A DNA stretch of 64,000 nucleotides from the NCBI GenBank assembly GCA_016714765.1, contig JADKCF010000017.1, positions 1 to 64,000 of the forward strand, given 5' to 3'. Each line of letters opens with the position of its first letter. The first letter of the stretch is position 1. The position numbers were made by a program, and so were the translations under genes. Positions 29,615 through 39,486 of this stretch are shown in pieces. This DNA is from Saprospiraceae bacterium. Its GTDB lineage: Bacteria > Bacteroidota > Bacteroidia > Chitinophagales > Saprospiraceae. The notes under the pieces are model-generated. The model was not told the origin of the DNA and did not search any database. It saw only the letters and a list, made by a program, of their open reading frames with translations.

Positions 29615-30163
29615 ATGAATGAATTGCTCGTAGATAAAGGTTTTATTTCTCGCTTGAAAACAGGGGACAGCAAAAGTATCAAAGTATTTATGGATACTTA
29701 TGGTCGCTTCATCTATCATGTGACCTATAAGGTACTCCTTCAGGCGTCGGAAGCAGAAGAAGCTACTCAGGACACTATACTTAAAGTCATCAAAGCCCTG
29801 GATACTTATGATCTGAAGTCATCTTTTAAGGCATGGTGCTATACTATAGCATGGAGGACTGCGATAGATTACAAACGAAGGTTAAAATATACAGTGGATA
29901 TCCATGAAGGTATGGAAGTCATCTCATCTGTAACTTCTGATGCCATCATCCATCAAAGTGAAACTCAAAGCAATATCAAAACGTTATTATCTCACCTGGA
30001 CGAAGAGTCTCGTGTCATTATCTCTCTGTATTACCTCGAAGAAAAGAATATCAGAGAACTGATAGACATCACAGGTCTCACTGAAAGCAATCTTAAAGTA
30101 AAATTATTCAGAGCAAGAAAAGAGTTAGCCAAACATGCCGGAAAATATTTTGAACAAATCTAA
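29615..30163 (+). CDS. ECF-type RNA polymerase sigma factor
   Basis: 182 residues. Region 2 covers about 20-90, with FIYHVTYKVLLQASEAEEATQD and KAWCYTIAWRTAIDYKRR; region 4 covers about 120-175, with LDEESRVIISLYYLEEKNIR and TESNLKVKLFRARKEL. Directs RNA polymerase to a specific regulon, probably under control of the small membrane protein encoded 9 bases downstream. Frame intact. Confidence 0.92.
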   Translation: MNELLVDKGFISRLKTGDSKSIKVFMDTYGRFIYHVTYKVLLQASEAEEATQDTILKVIKALDTYDLKSSFKAWCYTIAWRTAIDYKRRLKYTVDIHEGMEVISSVTSDAIIHQSETQSNIKTLLSHLDEESRVIISLYYLEEKNIRELIDITGLTESNLKVKLFRARKELAKHAGKYFEQI

Positions 30164-30172
30164 ATTTTGAAT

Positions 30173-30640
30173 ATGGAATCCTTAATCTGGAAATATATTG
30201 ATGGTGAATGTAATAGTGACGAAAAGGCACAAGTAGAACATCTGCTAAAAACTGATTTACATTTTTCTGAACAATTCAAACAAAGTTCTGAGCTGAACCT
30301 GCAGTTGCAACATTTTTCAACTGTGGAAATGAGCGAAGGTTTCAGACAAAAAATGGAAAACAAAATGATTTTAGAGTTAGCTGCTGCCTATCCGGCTCAT
30401 CAGGAAATCATCACGATTTGGTGGAAAATAGGACTGTCATTGGCAGGTATTGGTTCCATTATCTTGGCGCTGAAGTATTCAGAAGGAGCATCGGTTATTT
30501 TTAATTTTATACCTGAAATCAATGCAAGGATTATAACCATGGGAGCCTGGGTTGCAGTCGGGTTTGTATTGCTGATTAGCCTGGATAATATCATTGGCAA
30601 ATGGAGTGAAATAAGTCGTACAACGGGTATGATGGTTTGA
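30173..30640 (+). CDS. Small membrane protein, putative anti-sigma factor
   Basis: 155 residues. The N-terminal cytosolic part begins MESLIWKYIDGECNSDEKAQ, the pattern seen in anti-sigma-like proteins next to ECF factors (a short helical domain with the D-G-E motif). Two hydrophobic segments follow (about 82-102 and 120-142). It lies 9 bases after the sigma gene, so co-transcription and a regulatory partnership are likely. There is no clear zinc-binding HxxxCxxC. The ATG at 30173 is preferred to the TTG two codons upstream. Confidence 0.65.
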   Translation: MESLIWKYIDGECNSDEKAQVEHLLKTDLHFSEQFKQSSELNLQLQHFSTVEMSEGFRQKMENKMILELAAAYPAHQEIITIWWKIGLSLAGIGSIILALKYSEGASVIFNFIPEINARIITMGAWVAVGFVLLISLDNIIGKWSEISRTTGMMV

Positions 30641-30669
30641 CCCCGTTGCTTCAATAAAATAGTTTAAAA

Positions 30670-30703
30670 AAAAAGAGATTGTCTGATATGACAATCTCTT
30701 TTT
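30670..30703. terminator. Bidirectional terminator hairpin
   Basis: Perfect 14-bp stem (30670-30683 with 30690-30703, core AGAGATTGTC), 6-base loop, with A- and T-tracts on both sides, between the convergent anti-sigma-like gene and the SPOR-protein gene. Confidence 0.85.
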
Positions 30704-30725
30704 ATATTTTAGCTTATTTGCAGGC

Positions 30726-32801
30726 TTAATTTTGTTTTAATCTTTCCAGTATCCCACCGTTGTCTATCACTACTTCCGAAGTTTTAAAGCCTCTGTTGAT
30801 GGCCTGTATTTGTGCCTTCTTGGCCTCCTCCAGATCATTATACCCGGCCAGGATAAAAATGGTCCATCCACCTTTGGTCCATTGCTCGATTCTTCCCAGA
30901 TCCCGTACCTTATTTACATCAAACCATATTGGGTCTTCATATGATGCAAGACGTACTTTGTATTTGTTGCCTGTCTTATACGATTTCTCTACTTCGGGAT
31001 TTTTTGTATTAAAATTGCCTTTGTCAGTAAAACTTTCCTCATCAGTACCAGTCAGTATCAATTCCATGACTGCTGTATTCAGGATTTCGAATGCAATGAA
31101 GGCATCTTTATATCCATTAGCCCTGACTTTGGCCAGGATACCCTCAGCCTCTTTTCTGTCTGTAAAATACCCAAGTCTGACTTTGATTGTTTTATTATTG
31201 AGCATTTTATAGATATTTCCATATCTGAGTAACGGCTTAAATTTATCAAAATTTGGTTTTGAACTGGACATAGAAGCCAGTTGTATAAAGAAGACCTCAG
31301 TATTGGGTATGATGTCATCGAGTCCAATTCTATGTGCGCCTTCCAGCGATACTGAAGCACTCGCATTGCTTCCTATCTTTTTGGTATCAAATTCAGGTAA
31401 AGAAAATGAAACTTTTTTGCTTTCTTCTCCTTCTTTTAGAGAAACTGATGTAGCCAGTTCAGTTTGTACCGTATGTTTTTGTGTTTCTTCTGCCAGGGCA
31501 TCCAGAGAAACGGCTTGCGGAACAAAAGAATACTCTTCTGCTACCTGTTTTGTGTCTTGTAGCTTTATGGTCTTGTATATATCATTGCTGCCTTTACCAC
31601 CCAATCTGTTGGAAGTCAAAAACAGTTCTCCCAAACTGTTAAGTACCGGAAAATAATCATCAGAGGGTGTGTTGATGCCGGCACCCGCATTGGTAGGTGA
31701 CAACCATACTCCATTGATGACTTCACTCTTTACTATGTCATACCCTCCCAAACCGATGTGAAAATCCGAAGCAAAATAAAGTGTATTTCCGTTCAAGAAT
31801 GGGGTGATTTCATTACCTTCGGTATTGATGTTATTTCCTAAGTTTTCCGGAAGGGACCACACATTGTTGTTAAAATAACTGACATAAATGTCATACCCAC
31901 CAAATCCTCCGGGTCTGTCTGATGAAAAATAAATGGCTGTACCATCGAATGCCATCTGAGCAGAGTTTATGGATGAGCCCACTTCATTGTACAAAAAGGG
32001 CTTGGATGAGACGATTTCTCCTTTTTCATTGATAGAGGCTATGTGGAGACTTGACATTTTATTCAGATGAATAAAATTGTATGTATCTTCTGTTCTGGAC
32101 TCAATAATGGCACATGATAACCCATTGGATGAGAAGCTTATTGGCCCCATATGATAAATTTTATCATCCATGCCTTTTACAAATGCTATTCTGTTTTTAT
32201 CTGCATTATAATAAAATGTTTTTACGGCTCCTACAGTACTGCCATTGAGTTCTCTTTCATTCTCTGTCATCAGGATATCTTCTCTGAACGAACTGAAAAC
32301 TGGCATACCTTTATAAAATGTCAGACCAAAGTCAGACCCGGAGCTATTACACGGCAAAACAAAAGTTTCGTAAGCCGGATTTTCCGGTAAGGAATTTATG
32401 GCAAATTCACAGCTTTTTATACAATGGTCAGCCAAAGCTGGATTGAAATTTCTGAAAAGCTGATAGCGAAGCATGGCCTCCTTATAATGTCCCATTTTTT
32501 TTAACAAATCTCCATGAGACTTATATACAGAGGGATCTAATACTGCATTGGCTGGAATGGCTTGATACCAGGCATCAGCTTGCGTAAGATTTCCAGATAA
32601 GGCAAGAGTTTCTGCTAGCTTTGTCATTACTACATAATCATTGGGATTCTCCGTGAGATAGTGTTTGTAATTTTCAGTGGCTTTGCTGTAATCGCCATTT
32701 TCTACCTGAATTTCGGCTTTCCTGATAAGTTTCTGAGCAGAAACTGAGGAACTAATAAGCACTACAATAGCGCAAATAAATAAATGTGTTTTCTTGAACA
32801 T
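30726..32801 (-). CDS. TPR / PD40 / SPOR domain protein
   Basis: 691-residue secreted protein. Signal peptide ends SSVSAQ. TPR helices cover about 25-125 (GDYSKATENYKHYLTENPND; GHYKEAMLRYQLF). PD40 (WD40-like) propeller blades cover about 155-420, with repeated motifs IYFSSDRPGGFGGYDIYVS, LYFASDFHIGLGGYDI and LFLTSNRLGGKGSNDIYK. Two SPOR-like segments (about 505-575 and 610-690) follow, with VFFIQLASMSS and YKVRLASYEDPIWFD. SPOR domains bind denuded peptidoglycan. The protein probably sits on the periplasmic face of the envelope; the exact role is unknown. Confidence 0.83.
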   Translation of the reverse strand: MFKKTHLFICAIVVLISSSVSAQKLIRKAEIQVENGDYSKATENYKHYLTENPNDYVVMTKLAETLALSGNLTQADAWYQAIPANAVLDPSVYKSHGDLLKKMGHYKEAMLRYQLFRNFNPALADHCIKSCEFAINSLPENPAYETFVLPCNSSGSDFGLTFYKGMPVFSSFREDILMTENERELNGSTVGAVKTFYYNADKNRIAFVKGMDDKIYHMGPISFSSNGLSCAIIESRTEDTYNFIHLNKMSSLHIASINEKGEIVSSKPFLYNEVGSSINSAQMAFDGTAIYFSSDRPGGFGGYDIYVSYFNNNVWSLPENLGNNINTEGNEITPFLNGNTLYFASDFHIGLGGYDIVKSEVINGVWLSPTNAGAGINTPSDDYFPVLNSLGELFLTSNRLGGKGSNDIYKTIKLQDTKQVAEEYSFVPQAVSLDALAEETQKHTVQTELATSVSLKEGEESKKVSFSLPEFDTKKIGSNASASVSLEGAHRIGLDDIIPNTEVFFIQLASMSSSKPNFDKFKPLLRYGNIYKMLNNKTIKVRLGYFTDRKEAEGILAKVRANGYKDAFIAFEILNTAVMELILTGTDEESFTDKGNFNTKNPEVEKSYKTGNKYKVRLASYEDPIWFDVNKVRDLGRIEQWTKGGWTIFILAGYNDLEEAKKAQIQAINRGFKTSEVVIDNGGILERLKQN

Positions 32802-32837
32802 GACCCTAGAAATTAAACAAAAAACATATTAAAAATA

Positions 32838-32869
32838 CAAATATAGTAATATATCTTGTTATGTAACAA
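32838..32869 (-). promoter_or_regulatory. Bacteroidota promoter of the TPR/PD40/SPOR gene
   Basis: Minus strand TTG (32867-32869), 21-base spacer, TATATTTG (32838-32845), about 37 bases before the start codon. Confidence 0.55.
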
Positions 32870-32988
32870 ATAATATATTAATTATTTTTGTAATTTATAA
32901 AAAAAAATATCGCACTTCGTTTTTGTACATTAATGACACCCATAAGACATTTCAGAAACCTTTTTTTATAGTATTGCAATTATTGTTT

Positions 32989-32996
32989 TATTTTTG
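32989..32996 (+). promoter_or_regulatory. Possible -7 element before the subtilase gene
   Basis: TATTTTTG overlapping the TTG start of the open frame. If it is real, translation must begin at the ATG at 33012, with a very short leader. Confidence 0.3.
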
Positions 32997-33011
32997 TTCA
33001 AAAATAATGAT

Positions 33012-35933
33012 ATGTTGGGCTTTGCAAGTAGATTTTCAACTTTGATTGTTGTCTGGATTTTCTTCCTATCAGAGATGATTGGACAGACATTGGATCACAT
33101 CCAGGGTGAATTTATTGTGCAGGTACAAAATGATGCTAACATTACTGATTTTCAGCAACAACAAAATATCAAAGCATTACGCAAGTCCAATGATGTCACA
33201 TTTCGGCAAATTATGAAGACGCCTCTTAATCTATGGGTTGTAAAAATTGATTTTGCATCGGTCAGTGAGTCTGAATTCGAAACGAGACTCCAATCAGCCG
33301 GTGGATTTGTACACGTAAAACCTAATAGACGAATCACTCCACGCACTATTCCGAATGACCCCGACCTGACAAAACAATGGCAATATATCAACTACGGTTT
33401 ATCCGGTGGGGTGGCTGGCGCTGATATGGATATGGAGCAGGCATGGGATATCGCCACAGGTGGACTGACGCCTTCCGGAGACACCATTGTAGTCTGTGTG
33501 ATCGATGATGGTATCAATGGCCTTCACGAAGATATTAAGGAAAATCTATGGTTTAACCATCAGGAGATAGCATCCAATGGCATTGACGACGATGGCAATG
33601 GTTATGTAGATGATGTACGTGGATGGAATATCACCAATTCTGATGATAATACTTACAGTGGTGGAGGACATGGCACACCTGTTGCCGGTATAGTAGGCGC
33701 TAAAGGTAACAATGGGGTGGGTGTCAGTGGTGTAAACTGGAACGTTAAACTCATGATTGTAAATTATGGATTTGCCAGTGAAGCCAATGCGCTCGCATCA
33801 TATGGTTATGCCTATACCATGCGAAAATTGTACAATGAAACCAATGGTCAAAAAGGTGCTTTTGTGGTGGTAACCAATGCCTCTTGGGGCATAGACCGAG
33901 TCAATGCAGATGACGCTCCGCTTTGGTGTGCTTTGTACGACGAATTGGGTCAGGTGGGAATACTTAACTGTGGTGCTACAACCAACTCTGATACAGATGT
34001 CGATATTCAGGGAGATTTGCCTACATCATGTACCAGCGAATACCTGATAACTGTAACAAACTTAAATAAATCAGACACCAAACTTACAAGCGCAGGCTAT
34101 GGCAGAAAATCATTGGATTTAGGAGCATATGGACATCAAACCTATACATTGACCCGGTCAGCTTATGGTACTTTCGGTGGTACATCGGGAGCTACACCAC
34201 ATGTATCAGGTGTAGTAGCATTGATGTATTCTGTACCATGTAACTCGTTTGCCACATTGACTAAACAAAATCCTGCGGGGGCAGCTCTTGTTGCCAAGGA
34301 TATGTTGCTAAATGGAGTTATACCTAATGCCAGTCTCACAGGAATCACTACTACAGGTGGTAAGCTCAATGCCTTCAGGGCTGTGTCAAATCTGAAAAAA
34401 GTGTGCGAATCCTGTTCTCCACCGGCGGGTATTACTTTAAAAATGGAAGACCAGGCATTGCATATTAGTTGGATCAATCAAACAGGGACTGCCAAAGTGG
34501 CCCTTCGTTATCGTAAAACGGATAGTAATGTATGGAAAGAAATAAAAAATATATTTAACAATAAGGTCATCGACGGTCTTGATTACTGCACAGAATATGA
34601 AATCCAGTGGAGTAGTGATTGTGGATTTTTGCCTTCAGAGTATAGCTACTCTAAATTTGTGACTACTACAGGATGTTGTGCCAGTCCGCAGATATCAGTA
34701 ACGGATATGGATGATCAATCTATTCATCTCACATGGTCTGCTTCAGATACAGCCATTTATACCCTGCAGTACAAATCAGCTGCTTTTGACTGGCAGGATA
34801 CTATACTGACGTCTACAGCTTTCAGTATTTTTAAGCTTACTGAATGCACCGGCTATACCTTCAGACTCAAAGCAGAGTGCCTGAAATATAACAATGAGTC
34901 AACTTTTACACCTGACTATAACATCAGCACTTCATGTGGCAACTGCACTGCCATGTCTTATTGCAGTTTCGCCAAAAAAGATGCATCTCAGGAGTGGATC
35001 GAATCATTTGAAATCGCTGGGGTAAAAAACGTATCAGGGACTTCTGATGATGGATACAGAAATTTTGCCGGTGTTGAAAATATAACTCTTGAAACGAAAG
35101 CCAATTATCCATTTGTTCTGAAAACCGGCTATGCAGGCTCTGCTTTCAAAGATTATTTTAAGATTTTTATTGATTATAATCAGGATGGAGAATGGTCAGA
35201 AAACGAACAGGTCTACCAGTCTCCCGGGTCATTGTCCGAAACAGTAACAGATACTATCGCCATTCCGGAAGATGCTTCAGCCGGCTATACCAAACTCAGA
35301 CTGATCATGGCATATGAGGAGTTTGAAGGTGGTTGTGACAATGCATCTTTTGAATATGGTGAGGTCGAAGACTATTGTGTATACATACAAAATAAAGAAT
35401 GCAACAACCCTTCCATCCAGGCGGTCGGCAGCTCTAAATCAGATTTATTGTTCATTGTTGAAAATAGTAGTCAAGGCAGCCAGGATAGTGTCCGGGTTAA
35501 AATTAGGGAAAAGGGTGTATCTGAATGGGCAGAATATTCCGGTGTGGATACCCTGGTCATCAGCCAACTAAAAGAATGTACGCTTTATGAATATACCTTT
35601 AGAAAAATCTGTGGTACTTTCTTTTCGGCACCTTCTGCCATAGACACGATAAGAACAGGGTGCAAAAACAGCGTAAATGACGTTATCGAAGTGGTCGTTA
35701 TCTCACCCAACCCAGCATCTGACATATTGAACATACGGATGATTCAGCCTAGCGCAAAAGTTCTCAGGATACAAGTAGCCGATATTACCGGCAGGAAATT
35801 TTATAATGAATTTATGAAAGAGTCACGATCAGATATTTCAGTAGACATATCGAATGTACCGGCAGGTATGTATATGGTGGAAGTCGCTTATGTAAATGGT
35901 AAAAAAAGGGTTTATAAATTTGTCAAAAATTAA
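33012..35933 (+). CDS. Subtilisin-like S8 peptidase secreted by T9SS (FnIII, GEVED, Por-tail)
   Basis: About 973-residue extracellular protease. Signal peptide ends EMIGQ. The catalytic triad is visible: Asp in VCVIDDGINGLHEDI (about 165), His in GGGHGTPVAGIVG (about 220), Ser in GGTSGATPHVSGV (about 392). Fibronectin III-like modules follow (about 460-640), then a GEVED domain (about 690-790; IDYNQDGEWSENEQVY, EYGEVEDYCVYI). The C-terminal type A T9SS sorting domain (about 895-973) has ISPNPASDILNI and IPAGMY-like VPAGMYMVEV, so it is exported by the type IX system. The ATG at 33012 is preferred to the TTG at 32994. Confidence 0.93.
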   Translation: MLGFASRFSTLIVVWIFFLSEMIGQTLDHIQGEFIVQVQNDANITDFQQQQNIKALRKSNDVTFRQIMKTPLNLWVVKIDFASVSESEFETRLQSAGGFVHVKPNRRITPRTIPNDPDLTKQWQYINYGLSGGVAGADMDMEQAWDIATGGLTPSGDTIVVCVIDDGINGLHEDIKENLWFNHQEIASNGIDDDGNGYVDDVRGWNITNSDDNTYSGGGHGTPVAGIVGAKGNNGVGVSGVNWNVKLMIVNYGFASEANALASYGYAYTMRKLYNETNGQKGAFVVVTNASWGIDRVNADDAPLWCALYDELGQVGILNCGATTNSDTDVDIQGDLPTSCTSEYLITVTNLNKSDTKLTSAGYGRKSLDLGAYGHQTYTLTRSAYGTFGGTSGATPHVSGVVALMYSVPCNSFATLTKQNPAGAALVAKDMLLNGVIPNASLTGITTTGGKLNAFRAVSNLKKVCESCSPPAGITLKMEDQALHISWINQTGTAKVALRYRKTDSNVWKEIKNIFNNKVIDGLDYCTEYEIQWSSDCGFLPSEYSYSKFVTTTGCCASPQISVTDMDDQSIHLTWSASDTAIYTLQYKSAAFDWQDTILTSTAFSIFKLTECTGYTFRLKAECLKYNNESTFTPDYNISTSCGNCTAMSYCSFAKKDASQEWIESFEIAGVKNVSGTSDDGYRNFAGVENITLETKANYPFVLKTGYAGSAFKDYFKIFIDYNQDGEWSENEQVYQSPGSLSETVTDTIAIPEDASAGYTKLRLIMAYEEFEGGCDNASFEYGEVEDYCVYIQNKECNNPSIQAVGSSKSDLLFIVENSSQGSQDSVRVKIREKGVSEWAEYSGVDTLVISQLKECTLYEYTFRKICGTFFSAPSAIDTIRTGCKNSVNDVIEVVVISPNPASDILNIRMIQPSAKVLRIQVADITGRKFYNEFMKESRSDISVDISNVPAGMYMVEVAYVNGKKRVYKFVKN

Positions 35934-35973
35934 ACAGAACGCAGTAGTAAGCCTATACTTACAATTCATGTCG

Positions 35974-37438
35974 TCACCCAGTCTTAGTCCTTGAAAATAT
36001 AGTTTTGATAGTTGTTTTTTCAAGATAATAAATGATCATAACGTATATACATATCAATGCAGAATTGATGAAATAATCCCCTCTAAACCATAAAAAACTA
36101 ACACCACTCAATAGCGAAGTACATGCAATAAGTAGAGCTATTTTGCCCGATTCGTAAGGTACCGGATAGTGTTTATGCCCGAAATACCATGATATCATGG
36201 CCATAAAAAAATATGTAAAAAGCGTAGCAGCAGCCCCCCCCATTATACCCATCCATGGAACAAAAACCATCAGACTCACGATGGTAAGCAGTGCGCCTGC
36301 GATACTGATATACATTCCAAATCTGGTTTTATCAGTAAGTTTGTACCAGATCGCCAGATTGTTATATATCCCGGAAAAAAGATTGGCAAGCAAAATGATC
36401 GGCACAATCGTAAGACCGCTCAAATAGGATGATTGACGGATGAACAATCCTGCTATCATATCGACAAAACCTACGACAAGTAATATAAAAAGACAACCAA
36501 AAATAACAAACCAAGTCATGATGACACTATATTTTTTTAGCATCAGTGGTCCCGGCATGATTGAAAAAAAAAGGTTCTGCCCCCATACGAAAGGCGGTTA
36601 TATATAGAGTCATAAACACACCCAATTTGTAGCACGCCGCATAAATGCCATTGGCATCCTCACCAATGAACCGAGGAATGATCAACTTATCAACATTTTC
36701 ATTTACGGCATACGCCAATCCACCAACCATGATTGGCAAACCATAAGTCATGAGTTTTTTTACAATATCTTTATCCCATTTCCATTTTATTTTCATAATT
36801 TCCGGGAAAAGACACAACAGGGTAAAGAGGCTGGCAGCAACATTGGCGATAAATATATGAAGAATGCCGGGTTTATAATCTGCATCGATGCCAAGGGTTT
36901 GTGACCATCCCATATCGCTGGAGACCATGTAAGGAATACCTAAGAGTAAAACGACAGTAATCAAAGCAAGAAAAAGTACATTGGACAGTTTTAGCACCAT
37001 AAATCTTAACGGTCTACCTGACACCCGAAGCAAAGCAAAAGGTATAACCACCAGCGTATCCAACACAGTTGTCCATACCAGTATCCGGACGAAAACAGTC
37101 TGCTCAAAGCCGAAAAAAACAGTCAAGACAGGGGCTGCCACCATTCCAAGCACTAAAAACGTAAAACTGCTGATAATAAGCAGCATGGATGCAGTAGATA
37201 CTATTTTTTCCTTATTTGTCTCTGCTGTATAAAACCTGAAAAAAGAGGTTTCAATACCTAAAGTCAGTATGACATTCAAGAAAGCAGCATACACATACCA
37301 TCTGGTCTGACTTGAAAATTGTGACGTATTAAATACGCTTGTGAATATGGCTAATAATGCAAAATTAATTACTCTTGGCAATACGGATGCCATGCCGTAA
37401 ATCACGGTATCCTTAAAAAATGATTTTAGTGCACTCAA
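35974..37438 (-). CDS. Polysaccharide flippase / O-antigen transporter-like (MVF superfamily), frameshifted
   Basis: Integral membrane protein of about 487 residues with 12-14 hydrophobic segments, of the Wzx/RfbX-type flippase family; it probably moves lipid-linked sugars across the inner membrane. The N-terminal part (MSALKSFFKDTVIYGMASVLPR) is typical. The frame breaks in the T7 run at 36532-36538 (A7 on the coding strand): EPFFFNHAGTTDAKK must continue into YSVIMTWFVIFG, needing one A fewer (or two more). No glycosyltransferase genes are nearby. Confidence 0.83.
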
Positions 37439-37484
37439 TCGAAAGAATTAAAAAATAATTTTGATAATTTATGCTGTAAAAATG

Positions 37485-37492
37485 CAAAAATA
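37485..37492 (-). promoter_or_regulatory. Promoter -7 element of the flippase gene
   Basis: TATTTTTG on the minus strand, 47 bases before the start codon; no TTG at the standard distance. Confidence 0.35.
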
Positions 37493-37551
37493 TCGGAGTA
37501 TCAGCAAATAACTGTGTCCTTTCATTAAAAAATAACAAAAAATACTGATTT

Positions 37552-37580
37552 TGAACAAAATAAGTTCATTATTTTGAACT
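37552..37580. promoter_or_regulatory. Cluster of TGAAC(T) half-sites, possible operator
   Basis: Three half-sites in alternating orientation: TGAAC (37552-37556), AGTTCA (37563-37568) and TGAACT (37575-37580). The last two form a perfect inverted repeat with a 6-base spacer. They lie 60-90 bases before the LEA-like gene and could bind a dimeric regulator. Confidence 0.35.
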
Positions 37581-37639
37581 AATTTAGCTAAAAATAGCTT
37601 ATTTTTACGACAAATTTTTTAAACTAAATCATATTAATA

Positions 37640-38857
37640 ATGGGATTTTTAAGTTCTTTGAAGAGATTGTTTTTCACTACGGAATCAGTTGTGAAATCAG
37701 CTGCAGATAAAGCTGTGGATTATACAAAAGAAAAAGCAGGTGATCTGGCAGATGCTGCTAAAGAAACAGTCGGGGATATTTCTGACAAAACGGCAGGATT
37801 GAGAGAGACTGTCATGGAAAAGGCAAATGCAGCTATAGACAAAGTAGAAAATGTCGCTGATGTGGCATGGGATAAAACCAAATCGGTAGCTTCTGATGTA
37901 GCAGATGCTGCTGAGACAGCAATGGATAAAGCTGGAGACCTGGCAGAATCAGCTACTGCAAAAGTTAAGGATGTGGCTGGTGATGCCGCAGATTTAGCAG
38001 GTACCGCATATGACAAAACCAAAGCTGCTGCTGCAGTGGTAGTGGATAAAGTAGATGTTGTTGCGGACGCAGCGTGGGATAAAACTAAACATGCAGCTGC
38101 TAATGTGACTGACATGGCCGGCAACGCACTGGACAAAACTGGAGATGTAGTCTCAGGTGTGGTAGATAAAGCAGGTGATTTGGCTGATAACGCAGTATCA
38201 AAAGCCAAAGATGTGGCTTCTGATGCCGGTGAATTCGTTCAGTCATCTTATGTAAAAACGGCTGAGACGGCCTCGTCTACCTTGGGTACTGCTGGTAGTA
38301 CACTGGAAGGATTGCTGGACAAAGGCAAGACTTTGGCAGGAAATGTTGTGGACAAAATATCTGATAATGAATATGTCCAAAAGGCCGGCGATGTTGCAGA
38401 AAGTGTAGGTAGCAAGGTTATGGAGACAGGAGGCGCTTTGGTAGATAAAGCCTCTGATCTTTCAGAGAATGTGGGCGCCAAGGTCCTCGAAACGACAGAT
38501 AAAACTTGGGATAAAATCGGAGAGGCAAAAGATGTGCTGGCTGGGAAAGCCAAAGAAGTTGCCGATAATCTCGGTAAAAAGTTTGATGAGACGGTAGATA
38601 AGGCTGAAGCTTTCATGGCAGAAGAAAATGCAAAACCCAAAAAGGACTTTGCTGACGAAACCTTGTCTGCAGGCGGATCATTGCTGGAAGGTAAAGACGA
38701 TTTTTTTTCTAAGGCATCTAAGTTTGCTGAAGGGGATTACGATGCATTCAGTGAGGGTAAAATCACAGTCACTACTCCTGCTAAAACAGCCGGACAAGAT
38801 GATCACGATAAAGATGGAAATGAACAGATCGATGATGCAATAATTGTAGAAGGTTAA
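37640..38857 (+). CDS. LEA-like Ala/Lys/Asp-rich helical repeat protein
   Basis: 405 residues, almost wholly Ala, Asp, Lys, Val and Thr in amphipathic helical repeats resembling group 3 late-embryogenesis-abundant or apolipoprotein-like proteins. Longer units recur: VADVAWDKTK at 72 and VADAAWDKTK at 141; KAGDLAESATAKVKDVAGDA at 97 and KAGDLADNAVSKAKDVASDA at 177. The N-terminus (MGFLSSLKRLFFTTES) is not a signal peptide, so it is probably cytosolic. The C-terminus is acidic (DDHDKDGNEQIDDA). By analogy it may protect against dehydration or other stress, but this is inference. An ECF sigma gene follows. Confidence 0.7.
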   Translation: MGFLSSLKRLFFTTESVVKSAADKAVDYTKEKAGDLADAAKETVGDISDKTAGLRETVMEKANAAIDKVENVADVAWDKTKSVASDVADAAETAMDKAGDLAESATAKVKDVAGDAADLAGTAYDKTKAAAAVVVDKVDVVADAAWDKTKHAAANVTDMAGNALDKTGDVVSGVVDKAGDLADNAVSKAKDVASDAGEFVQSSYVKTAETASSTLGTAGSTLEGLLDKGKTLAGNVVDKISDNEYVQKAGDVAESVGSKVMETGGALVDKASDLSENVGAKVLETTDKTWDKIGEAKDVLAGKAKEVADNLGKKFDETVDKAEAFMAEENAKPKKDFADETLSAGGSLLEGKDDFFSKASKFAEGDYDAFSEGKITVTTPAKTAGQDDHDKDGNEQIDDAIIVEG

Positions 38858-38867
38858 TAGTTTTATA

Positions 38868-38911
38868 AAGACGGATGTAATTTTGTTTTTTGAGCATTTT
38901 ACATCCGTCTT
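38868..38911. terminator. Hairpin after the LEA-like gene
   Basis: Perfect 13-bp stem AAGACGGATGTAA (38868-38880) with TTACATCCGTCTT (38899-38911), 18-base T-rich loop. The 3' tail is A/T mixed rather than a pure T-tract. It separates the repeat protein from the ECF sigma gene. Confidence 0.6.
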
Positions 38912-38925
38912 AAAATTAATTTCTT

Positions 38926-39486
38926 ATGTCACCATTAATTATCAACGGACGTACTGAAAAAGAGCTTTTGAAGGCTTGTCTGCAAGGAGACAGACTGGCA
39001 CAGAGAGATATTTTTAATATGTATGCCGGCAAAATGATGGCAGTATGTGTCAGGTACTCCCGACACCGTTTAGAAGCAGAAGACATTTTTCAGGATGCTT
39101 TTGTCAAAGTCTTTACTCACCTGGCTGAGTTTGAAAGTACAGGTTCTTTTGAAGGCTGGGTAAGAAGAATCATCATCAATACCGCAATTAAAAATAACCA
39201 GAAAAAGTCTGTTAGTCATGAAGAAATAGGGCTTGAGCATTACAAAGAAGATAGTGCCGGACCAGAAGTATTTTCTTTATTATCCGAAGAAGAATTAATA
39301 AAACTGATATCTTCTTTGCCGGATGGTTACAGAATGGTATTTAATTTGTATGCTATAGAAGGATACTCACACAAAGAAATCAGCGAATTATTAAACATTG
39401 AAGAGTCAACCTCCAGATCACAGTTACTAAAGGCCAGACGAATGCTTCAGGAAAAAGTACACGAGTTGTACAAAGTTGCTATATGA
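38926..39486 (+). CDS. ECF-type RNA polymerase sigma factor
   Basis: 186 residues with region 2 (QRDIFNMYAGKMMAVCVRYS, EAEDIFQDAFVKVFTHLAEF, GWVRRIIINTAIK) and region 4 (SLPDGYRMVFNLYAIEGYSH, KEISELLNIEESTSRSQLLK). Similar to the Bacteroidota sigma factors paired with an anti-sigma/outer-membrane protein. Its stop overlaps the start of the next gene by 4 bases (ATGA), so translation is coupled. Confidence 0.93.
   Translation: MSPLIINGRTEKELLKACLQGDRLAQRDIFNMYAGKMMAVCVRYSRHRLEAEDIFQDAFVKVFTHLAEFESTGSFEGWVRRIIINTAIKNNQKKSVSHEEIGLEHYKEDSAGPEVFSLLSEEELIKLISSLPDGYRMVFNLYAIEGYSHKEISELLNIEESTSRSQLLKARRMLQEKVHELYKVAI

Noticed and set aside
37720..38640. Two long minus-strand open frames (about 160 and 130 codons) rich in Ser, Ala and Thr
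   Set aside because: They lie antisense to the LEA-like gene; its repetitive Ala/Asp/Lys codons leave the opposite strand free of stops.
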